Source: JBBDMC01 sp963826055 (lineage in GTDB: Bacteria; Pseudomonadota; Alphaproteobacteria; Rhizobiales; Kaistiaceae). From it: 64,000 nucleotides of DNA. Below the pieces are notes generated by a model, which was given only the letters and a program-made list of their open reading frames with translations, was not told where the DNA came from and searched no databases. The DNA lies in contig CAWGVO010000001.1 of NCBI GenBank assembly GCA_963826055.1, positions 1-64,000 on the forward strand. The letters are read 5' to 3'. Below are positions 52,061-62,990 of the stretch, piece after piece; positions within the stretch are counted from its first letter, which is position 1, and every line of letters begins with the position of its first letter. The position numbers and the translations under genes are program-made.

Positions 52061-52694
52061 TCAGCCCGGCACGCGCGCCCGCAGGCTTCGCCACCTCCCC
52101 TTCCAGCCGCGCGATGTTCTGGAACAGCCGCTGGGTGGTCAGCCGCAGGAAATAGAACCCGAATTCCGGGTTCTGGAAATAGAGCTGGCGCACTTCGTCG
52201 TAGGTGATGGTCAGCACCTCGCCGTCCTCGACGCATTCCAGCGTCTGCCCGCGCCGGTTTTCCGGCGCCAGCAGCCCGAGTTCGCCCACCACCTCGCCCT
52301 CGCCGAGGTCGATGCCGAGTTCCTTCAGCCGGAATCGGCCCGACAGCGTGAAGAACATCTCGTTCGCCGGATCGCCCTGGCGAAAGAGCACGTCGCCCGC
52401 CGCGCAGTTTCGGTGCGACATGAACGGCTTCAGCCAGTCCATCCGGAGGTCGCCGTGCGCCGCGTGGCGGACGTGCGCGACGAGTTGCATCATCTGGCGC
52501 AGCCGGTACGCGTTGAGCGGCAGCAGCACCACGTGCAGGATCAGCACCGGATAGACGAGGTCGATTGCGGAATAGGCGATGAAGATCACGTTGCTGGCGA
52601 TCGCCATCATGCGCAGCGGGATCATCGTCTTCATCGAATAGGTGGCGATGCTGAAGATGCCGCCGACGTAGCCCAGAAGCTCGAATATGCTCAT
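52061..52694 (-). CDS. Membrane protein with cyclic-nucleotide-binding domain
   Basis: Start ATG 52694. Three N-terminal helices (IFELLGYVGGIFSIATYSM, MMAIASNVIFIAYSAIDL, VYPVLILHVVLLPLNAYRL) precede a CNB fold: CAAGDVLFRQGDPANEMFFTL, GEVVGELGLLAPENRRGQT (phosphate cassette with Glu and Arg) and VLTITYDEVRQLYFQNPEF. It resembles Popeye/CNB membrane proteins; ligand unknown. The end reads EGEVAKPAGARAG with a likely frame error before the stop near 52061. Confidence 0.75.
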
Positions 52695-52846
52695 CACCTC
52701 TCTCCGATTCGGCGCGTGGACGCCGCCACCCTTCCCGCCGTTTCCCTGATGGTCAAATATTACCGATTGACGACGCCGGCTCGACCCCCGGCATCGCCTC
52801 CAGCGATGGTTGCCAGCAGGCGTCGCGGCCGTTAAACCGCGTCACC

Positions 52847-53853
52847 ATGTCTCTCCCCGCCACCATGACCGCGATCGCCATTCCCGTCCCCGGCGGGCCC
52901 GAGGCGCTCGTGCCCGAGACGAGGCCGCTGCCGGCGATCGCCGACGACGAGATCCTCATCCGCGTCCGCGCCGCCGGCATCAACCGCGCCGACGTCCTTC
53001 AGCGCGATGGGAAAGTATCCGCATGCCGCCCGGCGTGACCGATATTCCCGGCCTCGAGGTCGCCGGAGAGGTCGCCGCCGTCGGCGCCAGGGTCACCCGC
53101 TTCACGGTCGGCGAGCGCGCCATGGCGCTGGTCGCCGGCGGCGGCTACGCCGAATACTGCCCCGCCCACGAGAGGATCGCCCTGCCGATCCCCGACCGGT
53201 TTTCGTTCGTCGAAGGCGCCGCGATTCCCGAGGCGTTCTTCACCGTCTGGTCCAATCTGTTCGAGCGCGGCCGCCTCGCCGCCGGCGAGACCGTCCTCAT
53301 CCACGGCGGCACCTCCGGCATCGGCACCACCGCCATCCAGCTCGCCAAGGCCCGCGGCGCCACCGTCATCGTCACCGCCGGCAGCGAGGCCAAGTGCGCC
53401 GCCTGCCTCAAGCTCGGCGCCGACGTGGCGATCGACTACCGCACGGAGGATTTCGTCGCCCGTACGCGCGCGGCCACCGGCGGCCGCGGCGCCGACGTCA
53501 TCCTCGACATCGTCGGTGGCGACTACATCGCCCGCAACTACGCCGCCGCCGCGCCCGAGGGCCGCATCGTCCAGATCGCCACCCAGACCGGCACCCGCGC
53601 CGAGGTCGACGTCCGCCAGATCATGGTCGAAGCGCCTGACCCACACCGGCTCGACGCTGCGCGCCGCGCGAGGTGGCATTCAAGGCCGCGGTCGCCGAGG
53701 CCATTCGCGCCAACGTCTTTCCGCTGTTCGCAGCCGGCACCATCGCCCCGGTCATCGATTCGACCTTCCCGCTCGACCGACGCCGCCGGCGCCCACCGCC
53801 GCATGGAAAGCTCCGCCCACATCGGCAAGATCGTGCTGACCGTTGAAAATTGA
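52847..53853 (+). CDS. Quinone oxidoreductase (zinc-free MDR family)
   Basis: N-terminus MSLPATMTAIAIPVPGGPEAL, then IRVRAAGINRADVLQR, the GroES-like domain. The NADPH site is LIHGGTSGIGTTAIQLAKARGA, and later GRGADVILDIVGGDY. Five extra bases (near 53008, 53030, 53630, 53670, 53778) must be removed; the last gives DAAGAHRRMESSAHIGKIVL. Bridged length is about 333. It reduces quinones or enones with NADPH and lacks zinc ligands. It stands alone before trcR. Confidence 0.88.
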
Positions 53854-53870
53854 GGCCGTTTCGCGGCGGT

Positions 53871-53899
53871 TTGCCTCGCCGCCCGCGACAGCCTATATA
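53871..53899 (+). promoter_or_regulatory. Probable trcR promoter
   Basis: TTGCCT, 17 bases, TATATA, about 75 bases before the trcR start. Same pattern as the rpmE and tRNA-Glu promoters. Confidence 0.6.
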
Positions 53900-53974
53900 G
53901 GCGCCATCCCCTCAGTATTTCTTCGAGGACAACGGCCCGCCGGCCGAACCGGCGGAACGAGCGGGAGAGACGTG

Positions 53975-54715
53975 ATGACGACAACCGTACCGCTGATGCC
54001 CAAGGCGACCGCCGTCTGGCTTGTCGACAACACCGCCTTGTCGTTCGACCAGATCGCTCACTTCTGCAAGCTGCATCCGCTGGAGGTCAAGGCCATCGCC
54101 GACGGCGAGTCGGCCCAGACCATCAAGGGCCTGGACCCGATCGTCACCGGCCAGCTCACCCGCGAGGAGATCGCCAAGGCCGAGGGCGACCCGGGCTACC
54201 GCCTCGGACTTGCCGAGCCGAAGGTTCGCGCCCCCGCCACCGCCAAGCGCAAGGGCCCGCGCTACACGCCGGTGTCGCGCCGCCAGGACCGGCCGAACGC
54301 CATCCTGTGGCTGTTGCGCAATCACCCCGAGCTGAAGGACGCCCAGATCATGCGGCTGGTCGGCACCACCAAGCCGACGATCGAATCGATCCGCAGCCGC
54401 ACCCACTGGAACGCCAACAACCTGCAGCCGCTCGACCCGGTGACGCTCGGCCTGTGCTCGCAGATCGACCTCGATTTCGAGGTGGACAGGGCGGCCAAGG
54501 CCTCCCCGTCCGACGGCGAGCCGGTGAGCGAGGGCGCCACGCTCCTGCCCGCCTCCGAGACGACCACCGCCGCGGCGGCCGCGGTGGCGGCAGCGGCGGC
54601 GGCCCGGCCGGAGCGCAGCGCCGAGCGGGAGGCCTCGGCGGAAGCCGACGCCGTCTTCGCCAAGCTCAAGTCGCTGAAGGGCCCCGAGCAATCGGACGAC
54701 CAGCGCGGACAGTAA
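53975..54715 (+). CDS. trcR: DUF1013 cell-cycle regulator TrcR
   Basis: An intact 246-residue protein starting MTTTVPLMPKATAVWLVDNT, with LSFDQIAHFCKLHPLEVKAI, KGPRYTPVSRRQDRPNAILW, AQIMRLVGTTKPTIESIRSRTHWNA and LGLCSQIDLDFEVDRA. The family (DUF1013) is alphaproteobacterial and is annotated as the cell-cycle transcription regulator TrcR. Two helix-turn-helix-like parts can be seen. The C-terminal 60 residues form an Ala-rich tail. Confidence 0.9.
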   Translation: MTTTVPLMPKATAVWLVDNTALSFDQIAHFCKLHPLEVKAIADGESAQTIKGLDPIVTGQLTREEIAKAEGDPGYRLGLAEPKVRAPATAKRKGPRYTPVSRRQDRPNAILWLLRNHPELKDAQIMRLVGTTKPTIESIRSRTHWNANNLQPLDPVTLGLCSQIDLDFEVDRAAKASPSDGEPVSEGATLLPASETTTAAAAAVAAAAAARPERSAEREASAEADAVFAKLKSLKGPEQSDDQRGQ

Positions 54716-54733
54716 GGCTGATCGTCGCGACCG

Positions 54734-55525
54734 TCACTCCTTCACCGGCACCGTGTAGTTCAGCACCAGGCGGCCGCCGTCGACGTAGATCGTCTGGCCG
54801 GTGATGTAGCTGGCGTCCTCCGACGCCAGGAACGCGGCGACGCCGGCAACCTCGCTCGGGCTCGCCGAGCCGGCCGAGCGGCGTGCGCGACAGCATCTGC
54901 CGGCGCATGTCGGGATCCTCGGCGATGACCGCCTCGGCCATCTCGGTGGCGATGGTGCCGGGCCCGATCGCGTTGACGCGGATGCCGTAGCGGCGCCAGC
55001 GCCAGCGCCATCGCCTTGGTGAGCGCGTTGATGCCGCCCTTCGACACCGCGTAGGCAACATGGTTGGCGATCGGCATCAACGCGTTGACCGACGACAGGT
55101 TGATGATCGCCCCGGCCTTGGCGCCGGCCTTGGTGCACTCCACCATGTGGCGCGCCACCGCCTGCCCGCACAGGAACGCGCCCTTGACGTTGACGCGCAT
55201 CACCCGGTCGAAGTCCGCCTCCTCCATCTCGAGAAAATCGCCGGCGGAGAGGATGCCGGCGTTGTTGACCAGCACCTCGACGTTGCCGAACGCCTCGACC
55301 GTCTCGGTGATCAGGTTGCGCACATCGAGCCGCTCGCCGACGTCGCATTCGACGAAGCGCACCGTCGCCGTATCGGGCGAGATCGGCCTCCGCCGTCGCG
55401 CCGGCCTCGTCGTCGATGTCGGCGATCACCACCTTGGCGCCTTCGCCGAGGAACCGCTGGGCGATGGCGAAGCCGATGCCCCGCGCCGCGCCGGTGACGA
55501 TGGCAACCTTGTTCTCGAGCAGCAT
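54734..55525 (-). CDS. Short-chain dehydrogenase/reductase
   Basis: The NAD(P) fold begins KVAIVTGAARGIGFAIAQRF, with VLVNNAGILSAGDF and the catalytic set INLSSVNALMP and YAVSKGGINALTKAM. The end is YITGQTIYVDGGRLVLNY. Shifts near 55380, 54990 and 54880 each fit one extra base; bridged length is about 260. The classical SDR substrate is unknown. ATG 55525 (MLLENK) or 55534. It converges on trcR with 18 bases between stops. Confidence 0.88.
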   Translation of the reverse strand: MLLENKVAIVTGAARGIGFAIAQRFLGEGAKVVIADIDDEAGATAEADLARYGDGALRRMRRRRAARCAQPDHRDGRGVRQRRGAGQQRRHPLRRRFSRDGGGGLRPGDARQRQGRVPVRAGGGAPHGGVHQGRRQGRGDHQPVVGQRVDADRQPCCLRGVEGRHQRAHQGDGAGAGAATASASTRSGPAPSPPRWPRRSSPRIPTCAGRCCRARRSAGSASPSEVAGVAAFLASEDASYITGQTIYVDGGRLVLNYTVPVKE

Positions 55526-55681
55526 CCGAAACATCCCCCGCTCGCGATCGAACCCGAAAGCGTTAGCCAATGGCGGCCGGGGTGTCCATCGCCACCGGTT
55601 GTTGCCGGACGGCGGGGCGCCCTATGCTGTCGGCTGGCGCCGCCGGCGTCACTCCGCCTCGCCTCACCACACGCTCCCGCG

Positions 55682-56447
55682 ATGATCAGCGATCCCGTGT
55701 TCTATGCCGCCGCCATACCGGCGATGGTCGTCCTCGGCCTGTCCAAGGGCGGCATCCAGAACATGCGGCATACTGGTCGTGCCGATCCTGTCGCTGGTCA
55801 TCTCGCCGGTGCAGGCCGCCGGCATCACCCTGCCGATCCTGATCCTGAGCGACATCGTCGCGGTCGCCTCTTACTGGCGCTCCTACGACGCCACCACGCT
55901 CAAGATCGTTCTGCCCGGGCGCCATGGTCGGCATCGCCATCGGCTGGCTGACGGCCGCCTGGGTGAACGAGGCGCTGATCCGGCTGATCGTCGGCGCCAT
56001 ATCGGTCCTGTTCGCCCTCAACTACTGGTTTCGCGTGCGCCTGCGCCAGACGCCGCACGGCGCCGACGTCGTCAAGGGCGGCTTCTGGGGGATCCTCACC
56101 GGCTTCACCAGCTTCGTCAGCCACGCCGGCGGCCCGCCCTATCAGATGTACGCCGTTCCCGCTGCGGCTGGAGCCGCGCGTCTTTGCCGGCACCGCGGTG
56201 GTGGCGTTCGCCGTCATCAACGCGGTGAAGGTCATCCCCTACTTCTTTCTCGGCCAGTTCGACGCGACCAACCTGGAGACCGCCGCCGTCCTCCTGCCCA
56301 TCTCGATCCCCTCGACGCTGCTCGGCGTCTGGCTGGTCCGCCAGTTCCGGACGGAAGCCGTTCTACAAGCTGATCTACGCGCTGATCTTCGTGATCGGCG
56401 TCTATCTGGTCTGGGACGGGCTGGCCGAGTACGCCGGGCTGGTCTGA
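55682..56447 (+). CDS. TauE/SafE-family permease
   Basis: Eight hydrophobic helices are readable over five frames: VFYAAAIPAMVVLGLSKGG, ILVVPILSLVISPVQAAGI, MVGIAIGWLTAAWVNEAL, GGFWGILTGFTSFVSHAGG-type (the repeated half with GG and PPYQMY), VAFAVINAVKVIPYFFLGQF and LIYALIFVIGVYLVWDG. Shifts lie near 55770, 55918, 56165 and 56360. Bridged length is about 253. The family exports sulfite, sulfoacetate or other organic anions. Confidence 0.82.
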
Positions 56448-56461
56448 CCGGCCCAAAACGA

Positions 56462-56488
56462 AAGCGCCGCGGAAATCCCGCGGCGCTT
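56462..56488. terminator. Bidirectional terminator between convergent genes
   Basis: A perfect 11-base-pair stem (AAGCGCCGCGG / CCGCGGCGCTT) with loop AAATC. T-rich tails follow on both strands (minus: TTCGTTTTGG). It serves the TauE gene and the DUF465 gene at 56514. Confidence 0.75.
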
Positions 56489-56513
56489 CCTCAAAGAACC
56501 TCAGCCAACGCTG

Positions 56514-56705
56514 TCAGTGAACCGATTCGTCCTTCAAGCGAGCAATTTCATCCTTCAGCAGCAGTTTGCGGCGCTTGATCTCGGTCAGTTGAAGCTGATC
56601 GGTACCCGGGTGCGCCATGGCGTCCTCAAGCTCTTTCTCAAGTGCCTGGTGACGCCGCTCCAGCTCTGCAAGATGCGACTCCATCGTCATCAGCGAGGCC
56701 TCCAT
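56514..56705 (-). CDS. DUF465 (YdcH-like) small protein
   Basis: 63 residues from ATG 56705: MTMESHLAELERRHQALEKEL, then AHPGTDQLQLTEIKRRKLLLKDEI. DUF465 proteins are short helical hairpins of unknown function, common in alphaproteobacteria. The frame is intact. A second member stands divergently at 56950. Up to 227 bases lie between the two, without a gene. Confidence 0.8.
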   Translation of the reverse strand: MEASLMTMESHLAELERRHQALEKELEDAMAHPGTDQLQLTEIKRRKLLLKDEIARLKDESVH

Positions 56706-56949
56706 GTCCGCTCGTAACGCCACTCAGTTTGACACAGCGGCGTCATACTGTCGAACCGGCACGGCGGGTTGTGCGCCGCACAATCGCGGGTTTTCCACGC
56801 CAACCGGCCCTGTTTTCGGATTTGGAGCCGCGCTTCGCGGCAGTTCAAGGCCCCGGCCGGTGAATGCGCCTTATGCGTGCAGCGGCGACCGTGATAATAT
56901 CTGCGAGACTGTGGGAGGTCTGCCACAAGAAACGCGCGGGCTGAGCGGC

Positions 56950-57180
56950 ATGGTTTCCGACGAAGACCGGCGACTGAGCGAGGAGGAGGACCGGGAGATT
57001 CGGCGCGAGCTGGCGGAGCTGCGCCAGGAGCACCGCGACCTCGACGCCGCCATCGCCGCCATGGTCGAATCGCCCTCCTCCAATACCATGGGCATCCAGC
57101 GCCTGAAGAAGCGCAAGCTGGCGCTGAAGGACCGCATCGCCGTCCTCGAGGACCGCCTGTTCCCCGACATCATCGCCTGA
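56950..57180 (+). CDS. DUF465 (YdcH-like) small protein, second copy
   Basis: 76 residues from ATG 56950: MVSDEDRRLSEEEDREI, ELAELRQEHRDLDAAIAAM, then GIQRLKKRKLALKDRIAVLED. It has the same two-helix plan as the divergent gene at 56514, with a longer acidic start. It precedes purE by about 70 bases. Confidence 0.75.
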   Translation: MVSDEDRRLSEEEDREIRRELAELRQEHRDLDAAIAAMVESPSSNTMGIQRLKKRKLALKDRIAVLEDRLFPDIIA

Positions 57181-57247
57181 CCGAGCCGCTTCTTGCGGGC
57201 GGGCGATCGGCCCCTATAATCCGCGCCTCGCTGCAACCTCCCGGAAA

Positions 57248-57757
57248 ATGGATTTGGTCATGGTCGCTGAGGCACCTCCGGTTGCCATCATCATGGGCAG
57301 CCAGTCCGACTGGTCGGTGCTGCGCGAGGCGGCCGATACCCTCGATTCGCTCGCCATCGCCCACGACGACCGCATCGTCTCGGCCCATCGCACGCCCGAC
57401 CGCCTGGTCGCCTTCGCCACCGGCGCGCGGGCCGCGGGCTACAAGGTGATCATCGCCGCCGCCGGCGGCGCCGCCCATCTCCCCGGCATGTGCGCCTCCA
57501 TGACCCCGCTGCCGGTCCTCGGCGTGCCCATCGAGACCAAGGCGCTCGGCGGCCTCGACAGCCTCTATTCGATCGTCCAGATGCCCGCCGGCGTGCCCGT
57601 CGGCACGCTCGCCATCGGCCGCTCCGGCGCGATCAACGCGGCGCTGCTGGCGGCCGCGATCCTCGCCCTCGGCGATGCGGCGCTGGCCGCCCGCCTCGAC
57701 GCCTGGCGGGCCCGGCAGACCGCCTCCGTCGGCGAGCGCCCGAGCGACGATGGCTGA
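57248..57757 (+). CDS. purE: N5-carboxyaminoimidazole ribonucleotide mutase
   Basis: A 169-residue protein with the PurE signatures VAIIMGSQSDWSVLREA, VSAHRTPDRLVAFA, VIIAAAGGAAHLPGM and VGTLAIGRSGAINAAL. It moves the carboxyl group from N5-CAIR to C4, part of purine synthesis. ATG 57260 is an alternative start. A perfect TATAAT at 57211-57216 lies upstream, with a poor -35. The stop overlaps purK by 8 bases. Confidence 0.96.
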   Translation: MDLVMVAEAPPVAIIMGSQSDWSVLREAADTLDSLAIAHDDRIVSAHRTPDRLVAFATGARAAGYKVIIAAAGGAAHLPGMCASMTPLPVLGVPIETKALGGLDSLYSIVQMPAGVPVGTLAIGRSGAINAALLAAAILALGDAALAARLDAWRARQTASVGERPSDDG

Positions 57758-58840
57758 GCCGCCGGTACCCCCTGGCGGCATCGTCGGCATCCTCGGCGGC
57801 GGCCAGCTCGGCCGCATGCTGGCGCATGGCCGCCGCCGAGCTTGGCCTCTCCTGCCACGTCTACTGCCCGGACCCCAAGAGCCCGGCCTTCGCCGTCTCG
57901 GCCGCCCGCACCGTCGCCGCCTACGACGACGAGGCGTCGCTCGCCGCCTTCGCCGCGTCCGTCGACGTCGTCACCTATGAGTTCGAGAACGTCCCCGTCG
58001 AGACCGTGGGCCACCTCGCCGAGCGGGTGGCGGTCTATCCGGGCGCCAACAGCCTCGCCGTGGCGCAGGACCGCGTTTCCGAGAAGGAGTTGCTCACCCA
58101 CCTCGGCATCGCCGTGCCGGCGTACGCGCCGGTCGCCGCCCCCTCCGACATCTACTCGGCCATCGCCCGCACCGGCCGCCCGGCGATCCTCAAGACCCGC
58201 CGCTTCGGCTACGACGGCAAGGGCCAGGTCGCCGTCGGCCACGGCGACGACCCCCACGGGGCATGGCGGGCGATCGGCGAGGTGCCGGCGATCCTGGAGG
58301 CGCACGTCCCCTTCGAGCGCGAGATCTCGGCCATCGTCGCCCGCGCCCGCGACGGCACCATTCGCGGCTTCGACGTCGGCGAGAATCGCCACACCTCCGG
58401 CATCCTCGCCACCACCACCGTCCCCGCCGCCGTAAGCGACGAGATCGCGGCGCAGGCGCTCGCCATCGCCGCCCGCATCGCCGATACCCTCGATCACGTC
58501 GGCGTCCTCGCCGTGGAGATGTTTGTCGTCACCACCCGCGGCGAAACCCGCCTGCTCGTCAATGAGATCGCGCCGCGTGTTCACAATTCAGGTCACTGGA
58601 CCGAGCGACGCCGCCGCCACCTCGCAGTTCGAGCAGCACATCCGCGCCATCGCCGGCTGGCCGCTCGGCGATCCGGCGCGCCTCGCCGACGTGGTGATGA
58701 CCAACCTGATCGGCGACGACGTCGCCCGCTGGCGCGAACTCGCCGCCGAACCCGGCGCCCGCCTTCACCTTTACGGCAAGTCCGAGGCGCGCCCCGGCCG
58801 CAAGATGGGTCACGTCAACCGGCTCTCCCCGCGGGCGTAG
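57750..58840 (+). CDS. purK: N5-carboxyaminoimidazole ribonucleotide synthase
   Basis: ATP-grasp protein: GIVGILGGGQLGRMLA, EFENVPVETVGHLAERV, AILKTRRFGYDGKGQ, LEAHVPFEREISAIVARA, VGVLAVEMFVV, LLVNEIAPRVHNSGHWT. Extra bases near 57830 and 58605 shift the frame; the tail reads SQFEQHIRAIAGWPLG and LHLYGKSEARPGRKMGHV. Bridged length is about 362. It joins ATP, bicarbonate and AIR. Translationally coupled to purE. Confidence 0.95.
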
Positions 58841-58959
58841 AACGAAGGTTGTTTTTGACGGGCTTCGCTGCTTCTGGTAAGGAGCGCTCCCGTCGATGGT
58901 ACCGGCGTTTGCGGCCGGCACGCGGCGGGATTCGATACCGGCCACCACAAATCAGCAGG

Positions 58960-59202
58960 ATGCTTCGCTTGCAGGTTCTCGTTCGCGACAACAATGTCGA
59001 TCAGGCGTTGAAGGCCCTCAAAAAGAAGATGCAGCGCGAGGGGCTCTTCCGCGAAATGAAGCTGCGTAACTACTACGAGAAGCCGTCGGAGCGGCGCGCC
59101 CGCGAGAAGGCCGAGGCCGTGCGGCGCGCGCGCAAGCTGGCGCGCAAGCGCGCCCAGCGCGAAGGGCTGATCGCCGCGCCGAAGCCGCGCGTCGCGCGCT
59201 GA
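58960..59202 (+). CDS. rpsU: 30S ribosomal protein S21
   Basis: 80 residues: MLRLQVLVRDNNVDQALKAL, KKKMQREGLFREMKLRNYY, then a very basic tail with RRARKLARKRAQREG. S21 takes part in early initiation and Shine-Dalgarno pairing. The ATG at 58960 is preceded by CAGCAGG. An in-frame TTG at 58969 would give the more common start M-Q-V-L. It stands alone after purK. Confidence 0.93.
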   Translation: MLRLQVLVRDNNVDQALKALKKKMQREGLFREMKLRNYYEKPSERRAREKAEAVRRARKLARKRAQREGLIAAPKPRVAR

Positions 59203-59270
59203 AGCGCTCTCGATTTCGCCGGCATTCGGTGGCATCGTGTGTTGCCTGCGTCGCGTGAGGCGGCGGGCGG

Positions 59271-60191
59271 ATGGACTGCTGGAGGTCGGACGAGCTGACG
59301 GTGCTGGTGCTCCTGGCGATTCCCCTTGACCTGACCGCGTTCGTCCGCCGGGCGGCCGTCGTCGTGGCTGCCTGCGGCGCCATCGCCCTCGCCGGCTGCC
59401 AGAGCTCCCAGACCACCCTCGACGGCAGTCTCGCCACCGCCAATTCGGCCGCCGCCGGCTCCGAGGCCAACATCGCCTCGTTGAGTGCGGTGGTGAAACA
59501 GAACCCGTCCGACCCCAGCGTCTACAACGTGCGCGGCAGTGCCTATGGCAAGGCCGGCAAGTTCAACGACGCCATCAAGGACTTCGACGCCGCCATCAAG
59601 CTCGATCCGAATTTCTACCAGGCTTACTACAATCGCGCGCTCGCCCAGCGCAGCCTCGGCCGCGACGACCTCGCCTTCGCCGATTTCAACCGCGCCATCG
59701 AGATCAGCCCCGGCTATGCCGCCGCCTACGTCGGTCGCGGCAACATGTATCGCCTGCGCAAACAGACCGACTACGCCCTCGCCGACTTCAACAACGCCAT
59801 CCGAATCGACGCCAACGACCCGCGCGCGTACCACAATCGCGGCCTTGTCTATCAGGCCGAGGGCCGCCAGGACGACGCCATCGACGATTTCTCGAAGGCG
59901 ATCTCGCTCGCGCCCGGCAACAGCGAGCCGTTCAACGCCCGCGGCCTCTCCTATCTCGCCCAGGGTGACTACAAGGCCGCCCTCGACGATTTCAACGAGG
60001 TGGTCAAGCGCGACAAGAGCTCCTACGAGGGCTGGACCAATCAGGGCCTGGCGCTTGAGAAACTGGGCATGACCGACAAGGCGTACGCCGCCTTCGCTCA
60101 TGCCGCCGCGCTCAACCCGCGCTACACGCCGGCCTCCGACGGCATGCGCCGCACCCAGTCCGGCCGTTTCGCCGCCGTCGGCCAGGGCTGA
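59271..60191 (+). CDS. TPR-repeat lipoprotein
   Basis: The signal region FVRRAAVVVAACGAIALAGC ends in a lipobox (LAGC). TPR units follow: VYNVRGSAYGKAGKFNDAI, AYYNRALAQRSLGRDDLAF, AAYVGRGNMYRLRKQTDYA, AYHNRGLVYQAEGRQDDAI, PFNARGLSYLAQGDYKAAL, GWTNQGLALEKLGMTDKAY. About 306 residues if ATG 59271 is used. It is an outer-membrane or periplasmic adaptor (NlpI-like plan), partner unknown. The frame is intact. Confidence 0.85.
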   Translation: MDCWRSDELTVLVLLAIPLDLTAFVRRAAVVVAACGAIALAGCQSSQTTLDGSLATANSAAAGSEANIASLSAVVKQNPSDPSVYNVRGSAYGKAGKFNDAIKDFDAAIKLDPNFYQAYYNRALAQRSLGRDDLAFADFNRAIEISPGYAAAYVGRGNMYRLRKQTDYALADFNNAIRIDANDPRAYHNRGLVYQAEGRQDDAIDDFSKAISLAPGNSEPFNARGLSYLAQGDYKAALDDFNEVVKRDKSSYEGWTNQGLALEKLGMTDKAYAAFAHAAALNPRYTPASDGMRRTQSGRFAAVGQG

Positions 60192-60364
60192 TCCGGCATA
60201 CCGGCGGCGCCCCCGTCGCCGTCACCCTCCGCCACGCTCTACCCTCGCATCGACCAGATCGCCCGGAAAAAAAGCGGGGTCGCGGCAGGACGATGTTAGG
60301 AAAGTCGGTGGTATGCGGCTTCGCCCTTTCATCCCGAAACCGGGTTCCCGACAGGCGGCGCGGC

Positions 60365-61189
60365 ATGAGCTGGAAAGACGACGTTCGGTTGCGGTTCTCG
60401 CTTGAGCAGGACTCCGCCAAATGGGACGAGATGTATGCGGGCGGAACAGAACGCCTGGATGATGAATTCTTCCGCCTCCGGCGCGATTTCACGGTTGACT
60501 ACGTTACGTCCACCTGCGGCGTCGACGCCGCCATCTGCGATCTCGGCTGCGGCGCCGGCCCGGTCGTCTCCGAGTTGCTGAAGCGGGGCTACGACCCCGT
60601 AGGCCTCGATTACTCGGGCGAGATGCTGCAAAACGCCGCCAACCGCATCGCCGCCGCAACGCCCGGTCGCCGGCCGCTGGTGCGCAGCGACGTGCAGTCG
60701 CTGCCCTTGCGGGATGCGAGCTACGATTGCGCCGTCTGCCTTGGCGTCATCAGCTACGTCGAGCGGTACGAGAACATCATCAGGGAGATCCACCGCATCC
60801 TGAAACCGGGCGGCACCGCGGTCGTCTCCTATCGCAGCATCACCAACCTGCTGGTCAGCGACCCCGTCGGTCCGTTCCGCCACGTCGCCAAAAAGGCGCT
60901 GCGTCGGTTGAACTCCACCCCGCAAAAATTCCGCATCGGCGAACACATGCGCTACGTCGAGGTCCGTCGCGTCCTTGAGGAGAACGGCCTGACGGTGGAA
61001 GCCTTCGCGGGGATCGGCTTTGGTCCGCTGCGGTTCAACACCCGGCCGCTCCTCAGCGAAAAGACCTCGCTCAGGCTTCACCGGACCCTGACGCGCTGGA
61101 TGGAAGCGATCGGTGCGGAGTTTCCGTTCCGCATCGGAACCGACGTCCACATCTTCGTGGTTCGCAAGTCGGCGCGCGACCTCAACTGA
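60365..61189 (+). CDS. SAM-dependent methyltransferase
   Basis: A 274-residue class I protein. Motif I is ICDLGCGAGPVVSELL, followed by PVGLDYSGEMLQNAANRI, LPLRDASYDCAVCLGVISYVE and IHRILKPGGTAVVSY. It resembles UbiE/Coq5 or sterol/phospholipid methyltransferases; substrate unknown. The C-terminal half (EVRRVLEENGLTVEAFAGIGFG) is as usual. It is convergent to pntB and has its own upstream gap of about 170 bases. Confidence 0.85.
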   Translation: MSWKDDVRLRFSLEQDSAKWDEMYAGGTERLDDEFFRLRRDFTVDYVTSTCGVDAAICDLGCGAGPVVSELLKRGYDPVGLDYSGEMLQNAANRIAAATPGRRPLVRSDVQSLPLRDASYDCAVCLGVISYVERYENIIREIHRILKPGGTAVVSYRSITNLLVSDPVGPFRHVAKKALRRLNSTPQKFRIGEHMRYVEVRRVLEENGLTVEAFAGIGFGPLRFNTRPLLSEKTSLRLHRTLTRWMEAIGAEFPFRIGTDVHIFVVRKSARDLN

Positions 61190-61217
61190 CGCACGCGAAG
61201 CGCCAGCGCCCGCCGCC

Positions 61218-62612
<1,395 letters not shown>

Positions 62613-62654
62613 CAGCTCCGTTGGCGCAACGCGATGTCGACGCCGGAAATTCTC

Positions 62655-62990
62655 TTATCCCTCTAGCGATCGTCGCAGGGCAGCGACCAATCCCGGCAGG
62701 TCTTCCCGGATGGTTTTGACGATTATCTCGGCCCGCACCTGCCGGTATCCGTGAACCAGGTGATGCCTCATTCCGACCACCAGCGACCAGGGAACCTCCG
62801 GAAGGGTCATCCGGCCGCCCTCCGAAACGCGACTCGCCGCCTCTCCGACCACCTGCAACGCGTGTCGGATGGCCAGATAGCTGCGTTCATCCGCAACCAG
62901 TTCGGTTGCGCCCGAAGGCCCGAGAAGTTTCGTCGCGATCTCGGCATGGCGGAGCATGTCCCTGAGCAGTTCAAAGTCCAGGTCATCCAT
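62655..62990 (-). CDS. hepT: HepT-like (DUF86) RNase toxin
   Basis: A 111-residue helical HEPN protein, MDDLDFELLRDMLRHAEIA at the start. The active motif R-x4-H-x-Y is present as RHHLVHGY (Arg75, His80, Tyr82). HepT toxins cleave RNA and are neutralised by the partner nucleotidyltransferase, which AMPylates the motif tyrosine. The start overlaps the mntA stop as ATGA. It ends 42 bases before pntB, so it stays in the pnt transcript. Confidence 0.88.
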   Translation of the reverse strand: MDDLDFELLRDMLRHAEIATKLLGPSGATELVADERSYLAIRHALQVVGEAASRVSEGGRMTLPEVPWSLVVGMRHHLVHGYRQVRAEIIVKTIREDLPGLVAALRRSLEG

